A stretch of 64,000 nt of DNA from Symbiodinium natans (taxonomy: Eukaryota > Sar > Dinophyceae > Suessiales > Symbiodiniaceae): the NCBI GenBank assembly GCA_905221605.1, contig CAJNDS010002828.1:129501-193500 (forward strand), given 5' to 3'. Position numbers and translations under genes: made by a program. How positions within the stretch are numbered: the stretch's first letter is position 1; every line of letters starts with the position of its first letter. Positions 25,555 to 33,407 of the stretch are shown piece by piece. Below the pieces are notes generated by a model. It ran no database searches. It saw only the letters and a program-made list of their open reading frames with translations, and was not told where the DNA came from.

Positions 25555-25917
25555 ATGACAGACAACGAACAAAGAGAAGGAGGCTTCCATTTGGACAAAG
25601 GCAACGTTGATTGCTTTCCTTGTAGGTGTAATAAGAAGACACTGCACAAGGAGACAAAAACAACAAAGGACGATGAAGGCAAAACGATAATCAAACAAAC
25701 CGAAAATCGTACTTCATGGAGAGTAGGAAGCGGTTATCGCAACGCTACACCTGATGGGAACGATATTTTTAAAACGAACATGAACGATAAAGAGGGTGTT
25801 GATACTATTGATACAGGGTTTGGATCACGAAAGGCTACCCCCGAAGAACGAATTGAAAAACTTGAAGCGGAAGTAAAAGAACTCAAGAAGTATCGTCAGT
25901 TAGACCACATGGATTAA
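25555..25917 (+). CDS. Hypothetical PLV protein with Cys cluster and coiled coil
   Basis: 120 residues, ATG at 25555. CFPCRC near residue 20 could hold a metal. Two internal GSGYRNATP / GFGSRKATP stretches are related and precede a short C-terminal coiled coil (EERIEKLEAEVKELKKYRQL). With TCTA at its promoter position it groups with the structural genes. I do not recognise the family. Confidence 0.65.
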   Translation: MTDNEQREGGFHLDKGNVDCFPCRCNKKTLHKETKTTKDDEGKTIIKQTENRTSWRVGSGYRNATPDGNDIFKTNMNDKEGVDTIDTGFGSRKATPEERIEKLEAEVKELKKYRQLDHMD

Positions 25918-26227
25918 AGTATTTAAAAATTAAAACCCATTATATATTTGACAGTGTATAGTGCCATAAGTCACGAAGTCTCGCGAGGCTTCTGACGAAG
26001 CGACCCAGACATAAACATATAAACAAATTGCCGAATGGACCCCCCATGCGCCCACGTGCTTTCACGATGAGAGGACTGAGAAAGGGAAGTATCTGATACT
26101 CTTATCTAATTTATCGTGTCATAAGCATACGATAATAATTAGTTTGGAGCTATGTTAAATCTTAAGGAAAATGGATACATCATAACATTTCGTTATGTTA
26201 TGATATATTTTGTTAGCTAATTATATA
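25918..26227. other. GC-richer non-coding island in the virus
   Basis: 310 bases without an ORF, the longest non-coding stretch in the AT-rich part of the virus. It contains a near-perfect palindrome GAAGTCTCGCGAGGCTTC (25975-25992) and a hairpin ATCATAACA / TGTTATGAT (26179-26187 / 26196-26204). Composition changes to about half GC in 25960-26100. It could encode a non-coding RNA or hold a replication or regulatory site. Confidence 0.45.
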
Positions 26228-26425
26228 ATGCTTGTTGTATTTGGTGAAGTTAAAGAGGTCAAAGAACATCTCATTGAATGCAAGAGGTGCAAAAAGGAGT
26301 ATCCGAGTAATAACTTTGTGATTGTCAGCAACAACAGTTCTTCGTCAAACTGTAAGAACTGTAGAGAGGACTTAAGAAAGGAAGGCGAGAGGAGGAAGAT
26401 TCAGAAGGTCTTACATGCGCGTTAA
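26228..26425 (+). CDS. Small four-Cys zinc-ribbon protein
   Basis: 65 residues from ATG 26228 (MLVVFGEVKEV). CKRC (about 19-22) and CKNC (about 42-45) with a 19-residue spacer make a likely zinc ribbon, followed by a basic tail. It resembles the N-terminal ribbon of the protein at 13148-13522. Neither promoter element is at the usual distance. Confidence 0.6.
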   Translation: MLVVFGEVKEVKEHLIECKRCKKEYPSNNFVIVSNNSSSSNCKNCREDLRKEGERRKIQKVLHAR

Positions 26426-26443
26426 AACTTTTAAAACTTTTAA

Positions 26444-26447
26444 TCTA
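26444..26447 (+). promoter_or_regulatory. TCTA element of 26459-26749
   Basis: TCTA 12-15 nt before ATG 26459. Confidence 0.45.
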
Positions 26448-26458
26448 AGTTTGTATAT

Positions 26459-26749
26459 ATGAGTGAATCCTCAGAAGAAGTTAAAAGTCCGATCAAGAAG
26501 TTGAAAGAAGAAGTCAAAGAGTTAAAGGATCTGGTTAGCAGTCTCGTTGAAAGGGTTGTTAAGTTGGAAGGAAACAAAGAGAATATTAAACCTAGCAATA
26601 ATAAACCTAATATTATGGATGCTAATTATAATAATCGCAGGAGTGCCTATATAAGCAAACTTAATAATAAAAACATTAAGCAACCCAAGGAAGAAACAAT
26701 GAGATATTATAATGTTGTGTATGATGAAGACAAGAACGTTTATTTTTAA
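26459..26749 (+). CDS. Small coiled-coil PLV protein
   Basis: 96 residues, ATG at 26459. Residues 10-42 form a strong heptad pattern (IKKLKEEVKELKDLVSSLVERVVKLE), followed by an Asn/Lys-rich linker and a C terminus rich in Tyr (MRYYNVVYDEDKNVYF). The stop codon is in the left arm of a 19-bp hairpin shared with the polymerase gene. An oligomerising structural or accessory protein is inferred; the family is unknown. Confidence 0.65.
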   Translation: MSESSEEVKSPIKKLKEEVKELKDLVSSLVERVVKLEGNKENIKPSNNKPNIMDANYNNRRSAYISKLNNKNIKQPKEETMRYYNVVYDEDKNVYF

Positions 26750-26789
26750 TGATTAGTAATATTATTTACTAATAATATTATTAATCATT
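26748..26789. terminator. 19-bp hairpin shared with the polymerase gene
   Basis: AATGATTAGTAATATTATT (26748-26766), loop TACT, and a complementary arm (26771-26789) with a single G-T position. Stop codons of the convergent genes lie at both feet (26747-26749 and 26789-26791). Confidence 0.6.
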
Positions 26790-29700
26790 TACTGAGTCTT
26801 AAAATGCCCGTATGGAAGGCTATTAACACTATCTAGATAATATCGTTTATTATCATAAGATGACAATGCTTGTTTTACTTGTCTTATCGTATATATTTGA
26901 TGATTCTTGCTTCTTATACTGTTAAACTCAACTTTATCACAATCATTTTCAAGTAATGTTTTCTCGTATGATTTGTAGTGTAATTCGTTCTTAACCTTGT
27001 GCTTTACTATTCCTTTTGACTTCTTTTCTTCCTTCTTTTCCTTGTGTATCTTAAAAGCATACGATTTAGGTTTTAACCCTATGAAATGTGTTATTATCTT
27101 TCCATCGCACTCGTCCTTAAACTTACCGAGAACCTTTTTATTAGTATTATCATAACATTTATGAGACTTATCATAACCGCTAAAGTCCATTTCGTGCTTA
27201 ATTTCTTTGAAATCATCATATACATCTTCAGTTTTAATATGTAAAACGAAACTATCTGTATCAGTATATATTAGTCGTATGTTTTCCTGATACTTCTCTT
27301 TGAGAACATCGTAATAAAACGAATACATATGCAACTTAGATAAATCCAATATACTCATTCCAACATATATGGGTTTATTTAGCTTAACTGTTTCCCTTAA
27401 CTTCTCCACTCCTACGAGACTTTCATTAATGATATGTCTGTTTTTAAAGGTCGGATTATTAACACACTTAGCGTATCTTTCAGGAGTATCTACCAACTCA
27501 AAGTTAATGTGCTCCCTAACGTTCTCCATCGTCTTACCATAAACAGCATTGTTCATAAGTTTATACATATCTTTTTCAAAGTCGCTCGTTGCATTCTTTC
27601 TCTTGTTCGTGTTAAAGTCTATCCAAGGTTTCAGCCAACATTTTTGTTGAAATGATATTACCCTATTGACCTTCTTGAGTTTCAAACCTTCTTTCAAGTA
27701 ATACTTTAAAATTTGAATATGAACAACATAATTATTTTTATCCATCACATTTAATATGAGTTTCTTTGTGTCCTCGTCTTTGACATCTTTATTAAAGTTA
27801 TATTGTTTGTATATGTCTTTCTGAACATCACTTAGCATATCCGCCGTTACATTCATTATCTGCGGTGCCAGTGGGTAATCTATATGTTTATCGTGTAGTT
27901 CCTTAGGATACTCTAAATCAACATCTAAAATATAACCTAAATCCCCATTGTCATAATTTAATATATCCTCTTCTGTTAGTATATTGTCAAACTTAATATC
28001 TTTATACGGTAGTTTCTTACACATCGCCAATCCATAAAGATTATTAGCGTCAAGGTAGTTAATATAAGATGACTCTTTTGACTTATCATAATCATCTTCC
28101 ATGTATTTATTATTCGCCTCCGCTTTTCTGTGAGACACTTGGCGCATACCACCTCTAAGACCAGACGCAACCATTTTATAAACCTCTTCGTCATAAATTA
28201 AGTCTAAACATATACCAGTTTTTAACAGCATAGCGTCCCAACTGAAGTTAGGAAGTGTGAGATAATGAGCAGGGTCTAAATTATAATCTTCAAGGCATTT
28301 GTTTCTGAAGTTTTCAAACACATCCGTTAATAATAATACATCTGTTTGTAAATATAAATCATGATACTGTCCTAAGTTCTGTATGTTGAAGTGTTTCCAT
28401 ATGTGTTGTGCCCTTTCATACTCATCATCTTTTATATTAGACTCTGTTAGCTTACTATAAAACTCCTCTTTATCAGGTAGTTGTGTTTCTTTGAACTTAC
28501 TAAAATCAGTCATGTAGTCGTATGGATAAACGCCCTTATCAGTTAATAAATCAAGGTCTTCAACGTTGTTAACGTACAGGTTTTTATTACTATGATAAAA
28601 ATGATTGTCCCAATCCTTTCGTTTCTCGTTTCCTTCATATTTAGTCAGTTTAACTAATTTATCTAATGATGAAGATAAGAAACTGAAACTGTCCTTGAAC
28701 TCCAACTGTTTTAATGAAAAGGTTATGTATTTTTCACTGTTCTGCGCTATTACGCTTACATCGTCTTTATCTGTATTCAGCTTGTCAAAGTGCGATATTA
28801 TTAAGTGAGCGTCGTAATTCTTAAGATTATGAAAGAACACTGGTATTTTAAAGTATCTAAAACAGAAGTCCAGATTACATTTATTATGCGCCGCGCCTCT
28901 ATATAAGCCTGTAAAGTGGCAATGATCTTGAACCTTTGTTTTCGCAGGATCTTTTTGATTAAATGTCCCGTTACATATACAACACCTTGTTGCTCTTTTG
29001 TGTTCTTCCTCTTGCTTTTTTGTTATGTCTATCTTCTTAACCGTCTTCATCTTCTTCATTATATCGGCTCTTATGTTGTTCATAGTTGAACAGAATTTGT
29101 CCATACAATCCTCACCTCTATATAAATAAGGTGTGGCTTCGTTTGTTATGCTATTAACAACGTTAAGCATAAAACCGCACGGTTTATGATGTTGATAGCA
29201 TCCTTTAATACCTTCATCTGATTTTGTTGTTAAACATTCAAAGTCACCATAAATAACATAAGGGCATTTAAGTTTCTTATAATGGTTTTTGAAATGCATC
29301 TTTTCTTTGGTTTCTGGCATCTCTATATTTTGTACCTCATTCTTCATACAACCTTTTAATAAATGAGCCGTTTGTAATTTTTCGCTGTTAAAGCCTTTCT
29401 GACAATACATGCAATGAAATAATTTCTCCCTGTGTTTGTTTGTTTGACTCCCCATTAATCGGCTGTAATCTTTTATAAGGGTATAGTGACTCAAACCGTC
29501 TTTTTCAATCAGAAGCAGGTTTATATGACAAGATGGTTTTATAACTTTAGTAATTCTATGAACTATTATTTTATCAACATCTGGGTTTATCTTGTAAACA
29601 TTAACTGAAATGCTGTTCTGATTAATCTCCTCAAATTTATCTATATCATCTTTAGAAACAGGAAAGCTAATACCCTCCCAGTTTATTAGATGATCACTGT

Positions 29701-30532
29701 CCCTTAACTTATTATAATGATACATTCTATCAGGATGGTCTTGTTTATAAATATCATAGAACTTGGATTGAACACAGTATTTAAAACAATACTCGTCATC
29801 ATTCTTAATATTAATACAAGCCTTCTTCAAAGCAACCCATCTAGGTAGTTCAATGTATTTACTCCCTCTTGTTGGATTGTATTTGTCATAATGAATATGA
29901 ATACCATCAACCTTTTTTATTGTATATCCCGACTTTCTTAACTGTGAGTTCTCAACCTTAATCTCTATATCAGAAGCCATGTTATCAATATCTTTCTTTA
30001 GCTCCTCATCGTTAAGAACGGTATATATTCTGCTAGGTATTCTTATTCGTCTTTCGCCCTCCTCTTCTTCAGGATGATTAAAAGCAATATCCACATCAAT
30101 CCTTATTTTCATGTTCTTCGCCGTTTGTAAAAACTCCTTTAGTCTAGGTTCCTGATATTTAATATAAGACAAACCTCTATAGCCCTTGAGGTTTATGTTT
30201 GAAATATAAAAGGAGTTAGCATATTTTGAGAAAGCACTTTTTTCATCTGTTATCTTCGCCTTCTGTTTGATGGCGTATTTCTTTAATGCTTTTCTCACTG
30301 CTATCCCTTGAGAGGCTCTTTTTAATATAGTGTGTCTTTTATAACCTTGAGTCTTTGATATTTGATTTAGTTTTCTTTTCAATCTGTTTGAAATCTCTTT
30401 GTCTTTATTATAATTATACTCAACATTATTAATGACCAACTTGTTTAATTCTTTATCTCCTCTCTTCTTAATTACAGCGATGTCGCTGTTTAATGCATAA
30501 TTTAAGACATCCCTCGCCGGAGGCTCTCCCAT
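26789..30532 (-). CDS. Type B DNA polymerase, Polinton (protein-primed) class
   Basis: 1247 residues, ATG at 30532. It has a basic N-terminal region (1-110), a C2HC finger (HCMYCQKGF...H..KGC, about 373-395), Exo I YGDFECL (about 428), and an insert with CCICNGTF...DHCHFTGLYRG..HNKCN (about 517-552) resembling the endonuclease VII fold. Exo II FHNLKNYDAH (about 566) and Exo III YLQTDVLLLTDVFE (about 727) follow. Polymerase motif A is YLDANNLYG (about 827), B is KLMNNAVYGK (about 991) and C is IYTDTDS (about 1088). All catalytic residues are present. It would replicate the linear genome from the inverted repeats, primed by a terminal protein as in Polintons; which protein is the primer is not visible. 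A CTTAAAG element is 23-29 nt upstream. Confidence 0.95.
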   Translation of the reverse strand: MGEPPARDVLNYALNSDIAVIKKRGDKELNKLVINNVEYNYNKDKEISNRLKRKLNQISKTQGYKRHTILKRASQGIAVRKALKKYAIKQKAKITDEKSAFSKYANSFYISNINLKGYRGLSYIKYQEPRLKEFLQTAKNMKIRIDVDIAFNHPEEEEGERRIRIPSRIYTVLNDEELKKDIDNMASDIEIKVENSQLRKSGYTIKKVDGIHIHYDKYNPTRGSKYIELPRWVALKKACINIKNDDEYCFKYCVQSKFYDIYKQDHPDRMYHYNKLRDSDHLINWEGISFPVSKDDIDKFEEINQNSISVNVYKINPDVDKIIVHRITKVIKPSCHINLLLIEKDGLSHYTLIKDYSRLMGSQTNKHREKLFHCMYCQKGFNSEKLQTAHLLKGCMKNEVQNIEMPETKEKMHFKNHYKKLKCPYVIYGDFECLTTKSDEGIKGCYQHHKPCGFMLNVVNSITNEATPYLYRGEDCMDKFCSTMNNIRADIMKKMKTVKKIDITKKQEEEHKRATRCCICNGTFNQKDPAKTKVQDHCHFTGLYRGAAHNKCNLDFCFRYFKIPVFFHNLKNYDAHLIISHFDKLNTDKDDVSVIAQNSEKYITFSLKQLEFKDSFSFLSSSLDKLVKLTKYEGNEKRKDWDNHFYHSNKNLYVNNVEDLDLLTDKGVYPYDYMTDFSKFKETQLPDKEEFYSKLTESNIKDDEYERAQHIWKHFNIQNLGQYHDLYLQTDVLLLTDVFENFRNKCLEDYNLDPAHYLTLPNFSWDAMLLKTGICLDLIYDEEVYKMVASGLRGGMRQVSHRKAEANNKYMEDDYDKSKESSYINYLDANNLYGLAMCKKLPYKDIKFDNILTEEDILNYDNGDLGYILDVDLEYPKELHDKHIDYPLAPQIMNVTADMLSDVQKDIYKQYNFNKDVKDEDTKKLILNVMDKNNYVVHIQILKYYLKEGLKLKKVNRVISFQQKCWLKPWIDFNTNKRKNATSDFEKDMYKLMNNAVYGKTMENVREHINFELVDTPERYAKCVNNPTFKNRHIINESLVGVEKLRETVKLNKPIYVGMSILDLSKLHMYSFYYDVLKEKYQENIRLIYTDTDSFVLHIKTEDVYDDFKEIKHEMDFSGYDKSHKCYDNTNKKVLGKFKDECDGKIITHFIGLKPKSYAFKIHKEKKEEKKSKGIVKHKVKNELHYKSYEKTLLENDCDKVEFNSIRSKNHQIYTIRQVKQALSSYDNKRYYLDSVNSLPYGHFKTQ

Positions 30533-30554
30533 ATACCCATATAAGGTGGCTACT

Positions 30555-30561
30555 CTTTAAG
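30555..30561 (-). promoter_or_regulatory. CTTAAAG, putative early promoter of the polymerase
   Basis: CTTAAAG on the minus strand, 23-29 nt before the polymerase start codon. Confidence 0.55.
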
Positions 30562-30716
30562 TGCTTTTTCTGGGGCGCGGGGCTGGGAGGCTGGGCGGGT
30601 TTGGTTGAGCAACATGAGCATCACATCATGATCATCATATGTCACAGGCAAGGCGAGGAACGCGGAGCTATGTAAAGAACCAAATTCCTAAACCATCCCC
30701 GAAAAACAAAATCATC

Positions 30717-30824
30717 AAAAAGGAACGCTTTTCAAAACATAGGGGTTAAGACACGAGGAACGAGCCTCGCGTGAAAACGCGACGAGACGAAAACAAACAA
30801 TAAAAGCGGGGTGCGTTCCTTTTT
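30717..30824 (+). ncRNA. Candidate structured RNA, 108 nt
   Basis: AAAAAGGAACGC at 30717-30728 pairs perfectly with GCGTTCCTTTTT at 30813-30824, closing a domain. Inside are CGAGG-AACGAG-CCTCG (30754-30769) and GCGT-GAAA-ACGC (30769-30780), the latter with a GNRA-type tetraloop; the two share one base. The run of T at the 3' foot would suit a pol III-type end. No known family is recognised; it could equally be a DNA palindrome. Confidence 0.35.
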
Positions 30825-30869
30825 TAAAAACATCAGACCTACCTAAACCACACCACAACAACCCTGAAC

Positions 30870-30928
30870 GCTAAACCCTAAGAGGAGAAAACCCTGAACA
30901 CTAACAACCCTAAACCCTAAAACCTAAA
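30870..30928 (-). repeat. Degenerate telomere-like repeats
   Basis: Interspersed CCCTAAA, CCCTGAA and CCTAAAA units, related to the TTTAGGG telomere repeat on the opposite strand, imperfect and broken by other bases. Confidence 0.55.
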
Positions 30929-31083
30929 GTGCAAATCACTCTGAGGTCATCGCAATGCTTTAATCCGAACAGTCGGATTCTCACTTGTATGCTCCAGTTC
31001 TGAGATGGTTGTTCGCTCACATCAAGCACTGCAATGATAGGAAGAGCCGACAGGCTCAAAGAAAGAAGTCTCAAACCTAATAT

Positions 31084-31111
31084 CCTAAACCCTAAACCCT
31101 AAACCCTAAAC
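31084..31111 (-). repeat. TTTAGGG-type telomere repeat, 4 units
   Basis: Four consecutive CCTAAAC units (TTTAGGG on the minus strand) inside the viral element. Confidence 0.8.
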
Positions 31112-31330
31112 TTATGAAGACTGCACGGGTTGAAGGATTTTTCCTCACTTGTTCGGTCAGCAAGAAAGTCTGTCAGGTGACGCCAACGACCTTTTCAGTG
31201 GCATCATCAAACACCAAACGCCAAAAAGTTGAACTGAAACCTGTTCTCTGTATAGTAAAGGGTGGTGGCCATGCTTTAGACTCCAAGCCACAAGCAAGAC
31301 AACTCCCACCCGCAAGTTTCGCAACTTAGT

Positions 31331-31462
31331 GGTGCAACTTTTGCGGGTTCCACCCGCGGATTCCGCACCTCAGAGGTGCAACTTTTGCGGGTCCAACCCG
31401 CGGATTCCGCAACTATGAGGTGCAACTTTTGCGGGTCGTACTCGCGGTATTCAGCGGTCCAA
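31331..31462 (+). repeat. 44-bp tandem repeat x 3 with internal hairpin
   Basis: Units begin GGTGCAACTTTTGCGGGT at 31331, 31375 and 31419. The first two contain GCGGGT-x3-ACCCGC inverted repeats. The third has diverged in its second half. Confidence 0.7.
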
Positions 31463-31472
31463 CCCAAACAAC

Positions 31473-32105
31473 CTACATCATACAGCAACGGTTCTCATTC
31501 AGAACTGGCTCAGCAACCTCTGCATTGTTTGAGTTTTCCTGTTCTATTCTATGCTTAATGCCCTTACGATACTGAATTGTCCTGTCTATATCACGACAGA
31601 AGGCATCGTTGTCAAAGCACATTGAGTTGCCCTTCAAGAAGTGGTAGCTGTTGCCGTAACTCATGATGAAGGTTTGGATTAGGTTGTTCTGAGCGACCTT
31701 GATTCGCGTCATTGCCTTCTCCATCGTTTGCATCTCCTGAAACATCACCTGACACGTAGCCACTAGTTTGTCTTCGGTGTATTCTTTGCCTCGTTTCTCA
31801 CCCTCTTTGTCGTCCTTCGTCGGCTTGAAGATTTTGAGAAGTTGTGTCAGTTGAAGGTCTGAAAGGCTTTCCAGACCATCTTTGACTGTCATACTCCCAC
31901 TCTCCAAGGCGACCTTTGCCTCGTTGATTCTGGAAGTGATAGGGTCTATGAAGGAACTGAAAGAAGGGCAAGTAGTGAGCATGAGTTCGTCATCAATGTC
32001 GTGTATGTGACCACGTTGCTTTGCCGTGGCTACCGCCTTCTTCGTCAAAGCACGGATGTTCTCATCCTTGCTCTTGAGATAGGACTTGATGACTTTGTTT
32101 GACAT
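31473..32105 (-). CDS. Hypothetical viral cargo protein
   Basis: 210 residues from ATG at 32105 (MSNKVIKSYLKS); an extended frame to 32168 lacks an ATG. Predominantly helical, with DIDDELMLT near 35-43, a Lys/Glu-rich segment near 105-115 and a long helical part (MFQEMQTMEKAMTRIKVAQN). It ends in CCMM, which fits a C-a-a-X prenylation box, though this may be chance. Codon use is GC-richer than in the viral core, so the gene may have been acquired from a cellular genome. It is co-oriented with 32417-33277. I do not recognise the family. Confidence 0.55.
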   Translation of the reverse strand: MSNKVIKSYLKSKDENIRALTKKAVATAKQRGHIHDIDDELMLTTCPSFSSFIDPITSRINEAKVALESGSMTVKDGLESLSDLQLTQLLKIFKPTKDDKEGEKRGKEYTEDKLVATCQVMFQEMQTMEKAMTRIKVAQNNLIQTFIMSYGNSYHFLKGNSMCFDNDAFCRDIDRTIQYRKGIKHRIEQENSNNAEVAEPVLNENRCCMM

Positions 32106-32416
32106 GGCTGTGGCAACGCGAGGTAGGGATGTGAGAAGCAACGATTTGCAACGATGCTCTAAGAACAAAACTTTGCAATGAATATCAACAGTGGCTCAAG
32201 CAATGCAACTCTTCAAGCGCACAAGTTGTCGCAACATCTGTTTCTCAACCTTTTGATCTAGTGCGTGACGCGACCTCTCAATCGGCACGTTCAAGCAAAA
32301 GTTGGAAACCTTACATCCTTACATCTTAGACCCTTATAAGTGTGGAGCTTTGGAGGTTTAAGGGTTAGAAAGTTTATTTTAGGGACTTCGTGGGTTTCCT
32401 TCAAGATTCTTTCCGC

Positions 32417-33277
32417 TCACTTGGACACGCTAGATGAAGAGCTCTTGTCGGTGCCCTTCTTGTCGGTGGAGTCCTTCTTGTCGGTGGAGTCCTTCTTGTC
32501 GGTGGAGTCCTTCTTGTCCTTCTTGTCGGTGGTGTCCTTCTTGTCGGTGGTGTCCTTCTTGTCGGTGGAGTCCTTCTTGTCCTTCTTGTCGGTGGTGTCC
32601 TTCTTGTCGGTGGAGTCCTTCTTGTCCTTCTTGTCGGTGGAGTCCTTCTTGTCCTTCTTGTCGGTGGTGTCCTTCTTCGGCATCGCTTTTGACTTGCTCT
32701 TGCTCTTTTTCTTCAAAGCTTTCCGAGCCTTGCGTTCGTCCTCATCCATCTCGCGGGTGTTGATGACCGTGTTGTCGTCAACGCCCCACTTGAACATACC
32801 CTGTCTGGCATGTTTGTAGAGTGAGCCCTTGTCCTTAACCGTAAAGTCAAGCACGGGGTCTTGCACGATGGTGGTTTTGCTGAAGCCCATCTTGCGCAAC
32901 TCCTTCTCGTGAGTTGCCCATAGCTTCAATCTCAAATCCTTGAAGGTGTCCGATGAGGAGAGCACTGCGATGAACTCTTTCTCGTTGATGACAATCTTCA
33001 CGGTGATGCTCTCAGGCTTTTTGGCCTTCTTGTCACCACCCATTTTGCTGATTTTCTCTTTGACAAAGTCATACTTCAAACCAAGCATGTAGATTGTCTC
33101 GTTGAGCTTGGTAATGTCCGTCATCTTGGTAATCTCTGCAATGAACTCGTCAGGGAGGTCTTCATATGGGTTCTCTGTGCTCTCATCACTCTCGCTTGTT
33201 GTGCTCTCCTCGTTCTCTTCGGTTTGAAGAGCTTCGGCAATCTCGCGATCAACAGCATAGCCTGCCTTGGAAGACAT
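32417..33277 (-). CDS. Viral cargo protein with Lys-rich repeat tail
   Basis: 286 residues, ATG at 33277. An acidic N-terminal ~45 residues, then a globular part with ESITVKIVINEKEF...SSDTFKDLRLKLWATHEKEL (about 88-125), a beta-beta-helix pattern that could be a ubiquitin-like or similar small fold. From about 195 the protein is a basic tail with many repeats of (D)STDKKDKK / TTDKKD, ending in Ser-rich SSSSSVSK. Such tails bind nucleic acid or stay disordered. Codon use is host-like. The gene ends about 130 bases inside the right inverted repeat, so it is the outermost gene on this side. Function unknown. Confidence 0.6.
   Translation of the reverse strand: MSSKAGYAVDREIAEALQTEENEESTTSESDESTENPYEDLPDEFIAEITKMTDITKLNETIYMLGLKYDFVKEKISKMGGDKKAKKPESITVKIVINEKEFIAVLSSSDTFKDLRLKLWATHEKELRKMGFSKTTIVQDPVLDFTVKDKGSLYKHARQGMFKWGVDDNTVINTREMDEDERKARKALKKKSKSKSKAMPKKDTTDKKDKKDSTDKKDKKDSTDKKDTTDKKDKKDSTDKKDTTDKKDTTDKKDKKDSTDKKDSTDKKDSTDKKGTDKSSSSSVSK
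32452..32678 (-). repeat. Coding minisatellite, about 18-bp units
   Basis: Repeats of TCCTTCTTGTCGGTGGAG or ...GTG on the plus strand, with some 9-bp TTCTTGTCC insertions, encoding the (S/T)TDKKD tail. Length is likely to vary between copies of the virus. Confidence 0.85.
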
Positions 33278-33407
33278 GGCTTACAGAGGTCGCGATGAAG
33301 TTCGGAAATGATGCTTGATGAAGCGAAAGGCTTCAGAAATCAAGAATGCTTCTGATGCTTCAACACATGCTGACCGCTTCAATACATGACAGACTGCTTG
33401 AAAAAAA

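Larger units (their letters stand above)
30562..31472. other. Non-coding start of the GC-richer viral cargo segment
   Basis: About 900 bases without a convincing gene. It holds a possible structured RNA (30717-30824), telomere-like repeats (30870-30928 and 31084-31111) and a 44-bp tandem repeat (31331-31462). Composition here differs from the AT-rich viral core. Confidence 0.5.

Noticed and set aside
25960-26050. tRNA gene in the viral non-coding island
   Set aside because: Palindromes are present but no cloverleaf with T-loop and anticodon arm could be drawn.
26210-26227. Upstream TTG start for the four-Cys protein
   Set aside because: ATG at 26228 is available and nothing supports a non-ATG start.
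31084-31111. Chromosome end
   Set aside because: Only four telomere units, with viral and host sequence continuing on both sides.
32340-32819. Plus-strand frame rich in FLSVESFLS repeats
   Set aside because: Antisense of the STDKKD-repeat gene.
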